Source of the DNA: Cephalothrix simula
Taxonomy: Eukaryota; Nemertea; Palaeonemertea; Archinemertea; Cephalotrichidae
Reading direction: 5' to 3'
DNA length: 10,102 nucleotides
Assembly: GCA_035591015.1 (NCBI GenBank)
Contig: JAXIUW010235729.1
Location: 1 to 10,102 of the forward strand
Shown here: piece after piece, positions 1-5,400 of the stretch
Numbering within the stretch: the stretch's first letter is position 1
Layout: each line of letters opens with the position of its first letter
The notes under the pieces: generated by a model
What the model was told of the DNA's origin: nothing
Database searches by the model: none
The model's input: only the letters and a program-made list of their open reading frames with translations
Position numbers and translations under genes: made by a program

Positions 1-315
1 GCTAACAAATAAGCGATTCGAAAACGAGGCTAAGGGGAGACTATGTAAGACGGGATTCCCTTAAAAGGCTGACTGTATATATTATTTGATCAAAATAACC
101 ACAAGGCACAAAGAGACTGAAATACAATGTTCCGCAGTTCATATTGACTATAACTACTGTTGGGGAATTTTAATTTAGTTACTGAGCTGGAAAAAATAAA
201 TTTTGCCGGTAGTGGCGAGTAAAAAAATAAGCCTAATGTAAAATCACTTTGTGTACATATATTATCCATGAAAACCATATATTGAAGTTCAATAGACAAA
301 TATCCTGTCTGTAGT
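1..315. other. Upstream non-coding stretch
   Basis: AT-rich sequence with no supported gene, RNA or promoter. A short minus-strand frame at 90-335 has no recognisable domain. Confidence 0.5.
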
Positions 316-466
316 ATGATAGATAAAATCCACACTTGAATTTAAGTTAAATTTTGATTTTTTTATTACTTAGTCAAAGAAATACTAAAATGACTAAGAA
401 ATAAAAAAAATCAAAATTTAACTTAGATTCAAGTGTGGATTTTATCTATCATTAAAACCATATATT
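271..466. repeat. 13-bp direct repeat flanking the palindrome
   Basis: AAAACCATATATT occurs at 271-283 and again at 454-466, on either side of the 316-452 palindrome. It does not abut the palindrome on the left, so it is not a clean target-site duplication. It may be a local duplication that predates the palindrome. Confidence 0.5.
316..452. repeat. Near-perfect 137-bp palindrome (MITE-like)
   Basis: Arms 316-376 and 391-452 are complementary over about 60 bp, with two mismatches and one extra T, around a 14-base loop. The ends read ATGATAGATAAAATCCACAC and its complement. The high arm identity suggests recent origin. It is probably a non-autonomous foldback or MITE copy; the target duplication is unclear because the termini themselves begin with AT. 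RNA from it would form a long hairpin. Confidence 0.85.
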
Positions 467-637
467 TTTATTATTGTCTATACGACAGGTATTGCAAAAT
501 AAGTTAAAACATGGCAAAAAGTAGAAGGATAACTTACATCTATAAATCCATCTATAAACGCCTGAATTTGCATTTCTGTTGAAATTTCAGTAATTATCAA
601 CCCTTAGCTGCTTAGGCCGCAAACAGAACATATCTAC

Positions 638-661
638 CTCAGGTTTTCTACTTATTACAGT
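638..661 (+). promoter_or_regulatory. Candidate 3' splice acceptor before the main exon
   Basis: A pyrimidine-rich run, TTTTCTACTTATTACAG, ends at 660 and is followed by the reading frame, which stays open back to a TAG at 605-607. This suggests at least one upstream exon, either 5' UTR or a short coding exon, outside or early in the window. If coding, the junction would be phase 2. The first ATG at 716 gives a sensible protein without it. Confidence 0.45.
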
Positions 662-715
662 GAGATTATAATTGCGGTGCATTGTATTTCAGACCAACCT
701 TGCAGAATACAAGTT

Positions 716-2408
716 ATGAAAACCAATAATCATGATGGAGTGAGGAATTACGATAAAGTTGCATATTGTTTGTATTGCGATAAGTCGTACAAAAAACTAA
801 AGCCACACATTTTGAAACAGCACGAAAACGAACGGGAAGTCTGTATATATAACTCAATGGAGACTGGAAAGCATAAGGATAATTATTGGAATAAAATTAG
901 AAATCTAGGGAATCATAAGCATAACTTATCAGTAATCAGACACAAACAGGGAGAATTGATTGTTGTTCACCGTCCTTCTGATGAGAATTGTAATTGGTCG
1001 GACTATGTACCGTGTCAGTTTTGTTTAGGATATTTCATACGAGCCGAACTTTGGAAACATACGAAGCATTGCCCATTCAGTCCTGAAAGGAAATTGAGCA
1101 AGTTAGAAGCTGTAACAGCTGGAAGGATGTTACTGCCCATTCCTTCTGGCATAAGTATGCCATTTCAAAGGGATATTATCTCCAAATTAGCAAACAATAC
1201 CGTTTCTGCCATCATAAGAGCTGACAACCTTATCCTGAAATTTGGCCAAAAGTTGTACCAGAAAGTTGGACATGATGTCGATCAGCATCGCTATGTAAAC
1301 GACAAACTCCGAGAGCTTGGGAGATTATTGGTAGAGTTGCGCAAATCGACGGGCAATAACAATGCGTCTCTGATGGATTTCATCGAACCTACAAAATTTC
1401 GTCTCGTTGTTGATGCTGCAAAGGTAGTTGGGGGCTTTTGCGCACAGACATCTACGTATAAATCCCCTTCGCTGCCAGTAAAAATTGGCATCTCAATTAA
1501 TAAAGTAGCAATTCTGCTGAAAGGAATAGCACTAGAAACCCAGAATATTTGCCTGGAAAGGAGGGCCAGAACCTTTTCAGAATTGTATGATTTGAATTGG
1601 GATTTTGAAATATCCCACCATGCAAGACGCACCCTAGCTGATAGAAGACGTACAACCGTTAGGGCATTGCCACTTGTTAAGGACGTCATGCTTCTATCCA
1701 ACTATTTGAAAGAAGATGGCAATATTGCCTATGAAAGCTTAGCAATCGATAAAGAAAATGAAACAGAATACAAACGCCTGAGTAAGGTGTCATTAACACT
1801 GTTAATGATATTTAATAGGAGGAGGCAAGGCGAAGTATCTAAAATGACGGTTTCTGACTATGAAGCTAAACATATTACTACTGAATCGGATACCAGTTCT
1901 TCATTTTCACCTTTTGAACAAGAGTTAGCGAAACAACTAGAAATAACACAAGTCGTAGGCAAACGTGGAAGGACAGTCCCTGTGCTATTGACATCAGTAA
2001 TGAGAAAATGGATTGACTTGCTAGTAGAGTGTCGTTCAAAAGTCGGAATACCTGGTGATAACAAGTATTTGTTTGCCCGGGCTGGATGTGGTTCAATGCA
2101 TCACTTGCAAGGATGCGACTGCTTACGGGAATTGAGTACCAAATGCAATGCCACAAATCCTGAATTACTCCGTTCTACAAGATTAAGAAAACAAATTGCC
2201 ACACTTTCGCAGATTGTCAACTTGCAATCGAATGAACTTGATGTATTGGCCAACTATTTGGGACACGACATCATGGTACACAGAGAGTTCTACCGATTGC
2301 CAGATGAAAGTATACAAGTGTGCAAGGTCTCAAAGTTGTTAACAGCGTTGGAAAATGGCAAGATGTCAGAACTTAAGGGAAGGAGTCTTGATGACATTCA
2401 GGTTGAAG
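716..2408 (+). CDS. Main exon: two zinc fingers and tyrosine-recombinase-like domain
   Basis: One uninterrupted frame. The frame is open from 608, but the first ATG is at 716, with a purine at -3; the zinc finger begins 17 residues later, which suits a true N terminus. Finger 1 is C18-x2-C21-x9-H31-x4-H36. Finger 2 is C100-x2-C103-x11-H115-x3-C119. The C-terminal half shows the YR signature: Arg I at R370 (RRRQGEV, Arg three residues before Glu as in other YRs), beta-hairpin Lys K416 (VGKRGRTVPV), Arg II at R491 (STRLRKQIAT; the usual His three residues earlier is Thr488), H517 in LGHD, and the nucleophile candidate Y526 nine residues after that His, the normal spacing. The exon is taken to end at AAG|GTATGA, where the first base of a Gly codon is left for phase-1 splicing. 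If unspliced, the frame runs 21 more codons to a stop at 2474-2476. Confidence 0.85.
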
Positions 2409-5400
2409 GTATGATTAAACATTATTACACAAGGCAAATTGGAAGCGGACTGAGAACTCTTTCAAATGATTGTTAATATCTTAGGGAACAGCCAGCCCAC
2501 CACACTGTGTATCAACTGATTAAATCATTTAGATATACCTCGTTATACATCACAGCATGTTTCAGCATAGTCCTCTACCATAAAAAATGCTTGCGACGAT
2601 TACTAACATTTGATATTTCTCAGTCCACATTCAATTTCCAATCTTTGAGACGTCGTAAACCCCGCTATGGCTTACAAATACAAGCCGGCCTCAGAGTAAG
2701 CAAAACTGGATGTATCCTTGTAAAACAAAAGCATTCCGAGTGGCTGGAAGAGTTTCGCCGTTTAACAATCGGAATTAATTAAGAGGTTGCAAAAACAGGG
2801 CAGTTATGCGAACTGAGGGATACCCCAAACCGGGACCCCAAATTATCCTAACGACATCGCAAAGTGCAATGGATTGTGGTAATCGAATTACCAAGAGCAG
2901 CTTGAGACGTCCTAAACCCCGCTATAGCTTACAAATACAAGCCGGCCTCAGAGTCAGCAAAACTGGATGTATCCGTCTTACGTTAAAGGTTAATTTGTGA
3001 GCATTAATTAAGAGGTTGCAAAAGCAAGACAGTAATGCGAACTGAGGGATATCCCCAATTATCGCGCAGCACAATGGATTCGATTCTGGGTATTCGAATT
3101 GTTTAACCCATTACGTGTATAACCGTCATCTTCAAAAAGTAACTGGTTTGAATTTTGTTCCCTAAAATTATCCCAATTTGAAATGTGTAACCCCAGACGG
3201 TACCGTGTAGGCCTACCAATATTGTATCTTAGGGACGAAGATACAGACGAGTCACGGTGTCCCTAAAGCTTTGTTAATTTTTAGGGGAGAAAAAATATAA
3301 CATGAGCGATATGTTTTTATCATCAGGAGAGCTCTTCCTTTATAAGGTCAAGAACGATAAATCGTAACCGTACAAATTATCGAGATTTGCGCATGCGCAG
3401 TGCGGTTTTGGATTGGCGCATGCGCACAATAAAAAAGTAAGGGCGAATTTCGATAGAGAAATTTCTATCTAGGTGTTATACAATTTTTTTGTCTCCAGGC
3501 GATCAACAGTTATCGAGATATTCAAAGTGGATATTTCGACTGTTAACGGTTTTTAACTATCGGTAGTCAATATCTCGATAACGGTTGATCGGAGACAAAA
3601 AAGTTGTATCATTCCTAGATATAAACCCGGCCTTCTCTATCGAAAAATTCGAAATCCATCTTTACTATTTCATTTAGCGCATGCGCAAACCCAAAACCAC
3701 ACTGCGCACGCATATCTTGATAATTTGCACAGTTACGATTTATCACTCTATTGACCCTTATAACGGAAGGTTTCCTGACGATAAAAACATAGGTTTAGTC
3801 TGGTTTAGTTCATGTTATATTTTTTCTTAGCTTTAGGGACATCGTGATTCTAAATTGATCTAAATTGCACGTAGGTCCCATAATACATAATGATAATGTG
3901 CTTGATTCTTACCATTATTTCTAAATACGTTTCAGATTATGAGATAAGTACGGGTAGCGACAGTGAATCAGAGGGTAGCGATAGAGAAGATGGTACCGGT
4001 AAGCATTTCTTAGTGGCTTAACTAGAGATTGCGACCCTGAATTGTCATAAAAGAACTATGTTTCAGTGAAAATATCTTCCTGGTTATTCCGATGCCCAGT
4101 ACTTTCAAACCTCGTGACCTCTACGACTTAACAATGATCAACAATACTACGAGCTCCCGAGGATCTTTATGACTATAGTACATCTTATTTATCAGATTAG
4201 ATGCCCAGTTGGCCAGTACCTTTCAGTGCAAAGGCATTTTTCAACGACACGTTTTCCCAATAATTACTGACATTTCCTTTCTAATTATGTATTTTCTATT
4301 CTGATGCATGGCTTTCTAAAAATAAGCCTAAAATATTATATTACACCCCAATTACAGCATATTAAAATTTCATTTCCCCTGTCCGCTAGAAAAGATAGTG
4401 TTTTTTTCGCCTATATTCAAGCGAGACGATGACGCTTTTTGGCGCATTATTCATATCATTGCTCTCATCCCTCAGGAAATATAGAAATATCTCTACAGAT
4501 TTTTTTTTTGTTGATGGAGAAAAATGAAGTCTTGAGGGAGATTTTTTATCTTGGGGAAAAAATGCTAAGCCTTGAGAAAGACAGTTTTTCTTAGGAGAGA
4601 AATTCGAAATCTTGATTTGTGACTCTTAATGGGTATTTTTAATGTCTTGGACTTTTTCCGGTTTGGCATTCCATACTATGGAGTTCTTTTTTCCGTTTAT
4701 TTTTTTAGATCAGGCTGCAACCAATACCAAAAGAAAAAGGAAATTTGCTGCCAGGACCAAAAACGATGGTACCGGTATGTACTGCATCTTTTGATTTTTA
4801 ACGTGTACCTAGATATTGAGGATTCATTTTACTATATGGAAGTTTATGGGATCTTCTGAGAAATACAAAGAAGTTTAACCCCGACTCTCTACAAAATTTA
4901 AACAACTGACGAAGACCTTGTAGGCCGAAGAAATCTTGATAGAGATTTGTGACTCTTAATGGGTATTTTTAATGTCTTGGACTTTTTCCGGTCTGGCATT
5001 CCACAACTATGAAGTTGTTTTTTCCGTTATTTTTTTAGATCAGGCTGCAACCAATACCAAAAGAAAAAGGAAATTTGCTGCCAGGACCAAAAACGATGGT
5101 ACCGGTATGTTCTGCATCTTTTGATTTTTAACGTGTAGGCCTACCTAGATATTGAGGAGTCGGTCAAACTGATTCATTTTACTATATGGAAGTTTAGGGA
5201 TCTACTGAGAACTACAAAGAAGTTTAACCCCGACTCTCTCCAAAATTTTTAAAAACAACTGACGAAGGCCTTGTAGGCCGAAAAGTTTTGTAAAAAAAAC
5301 TGTTCTTTTTTGTCAATTTTTCATTCTGTGCCAGCGGATATACATGTACTAAGTTTTCAGTACTATACATGTGAATACTGTGATCACCATTCATATTCTA

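Larger units (their letters stand above)
2409..3935 (+). other. Intron 1
   Basis: Begins GTATGA after AAG and ends TTTCAG. It contains the 3' remainder of the long open frame (to 2476), a partial tandem repeat (2645-3110), a foldback element (3249-3850) and the start of the duplicated segment around exon A. No further phase-1 cassette exon was recognised. A GACGGTACCG string near 3197, reminiscent of the cassette 3' ends, is followed by TG, not GT. Confidence 0.6.
4606..5282 (+). repeat. Tandem duplication B/B' around the basic exon
   Basis: Two head-to-tail copies, 4606-4929 and 4930-5282, start GAAATCTTGAT...TGTGACTCTTAATGGG and end GACGAAG(A/G)CCTTGTAGGCCGA. The second copy has a 6-bp GGCCTA insertion, an extra AGTCGGTCAAACTG segment, and small changes in the T-rich acceptor region. 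The exon itself is unchanged. Confidence 0.9.

Noticed and set aside
677-715. GTG start giving a 599-residue protein
   Set aside because: A GTG start is a bacterial reading; the locus is spliced and eukaryotic, and ATG 716 lies sensibly before the first zinc finger.
1291-2156. Minus-strand open frames over the main exon
   Set aside because: Shadows of a strongly supported plus-strand coding region; no domain.
2395-2407. Alternative donor TTCAG|GTTGAA at 2401
   Set aside because: It would leave phase 0, which does not fit any of the phase-1 acceptors downstream; AAG|GTATGA at 2408 does.
2507-3000. Two small open frames sharing the peptide QIQAGLRVSKTGCI
   Set aside because: The similarity follows from the DNA tandem repeat; the frames have no domain and lie within intron 1.
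3195-3206. GACGGTACCG after CCCCA, like a cassette-exon 3' end
   Set aside because: Followed by TG, not GT, and the implied exon would be under ten bases.
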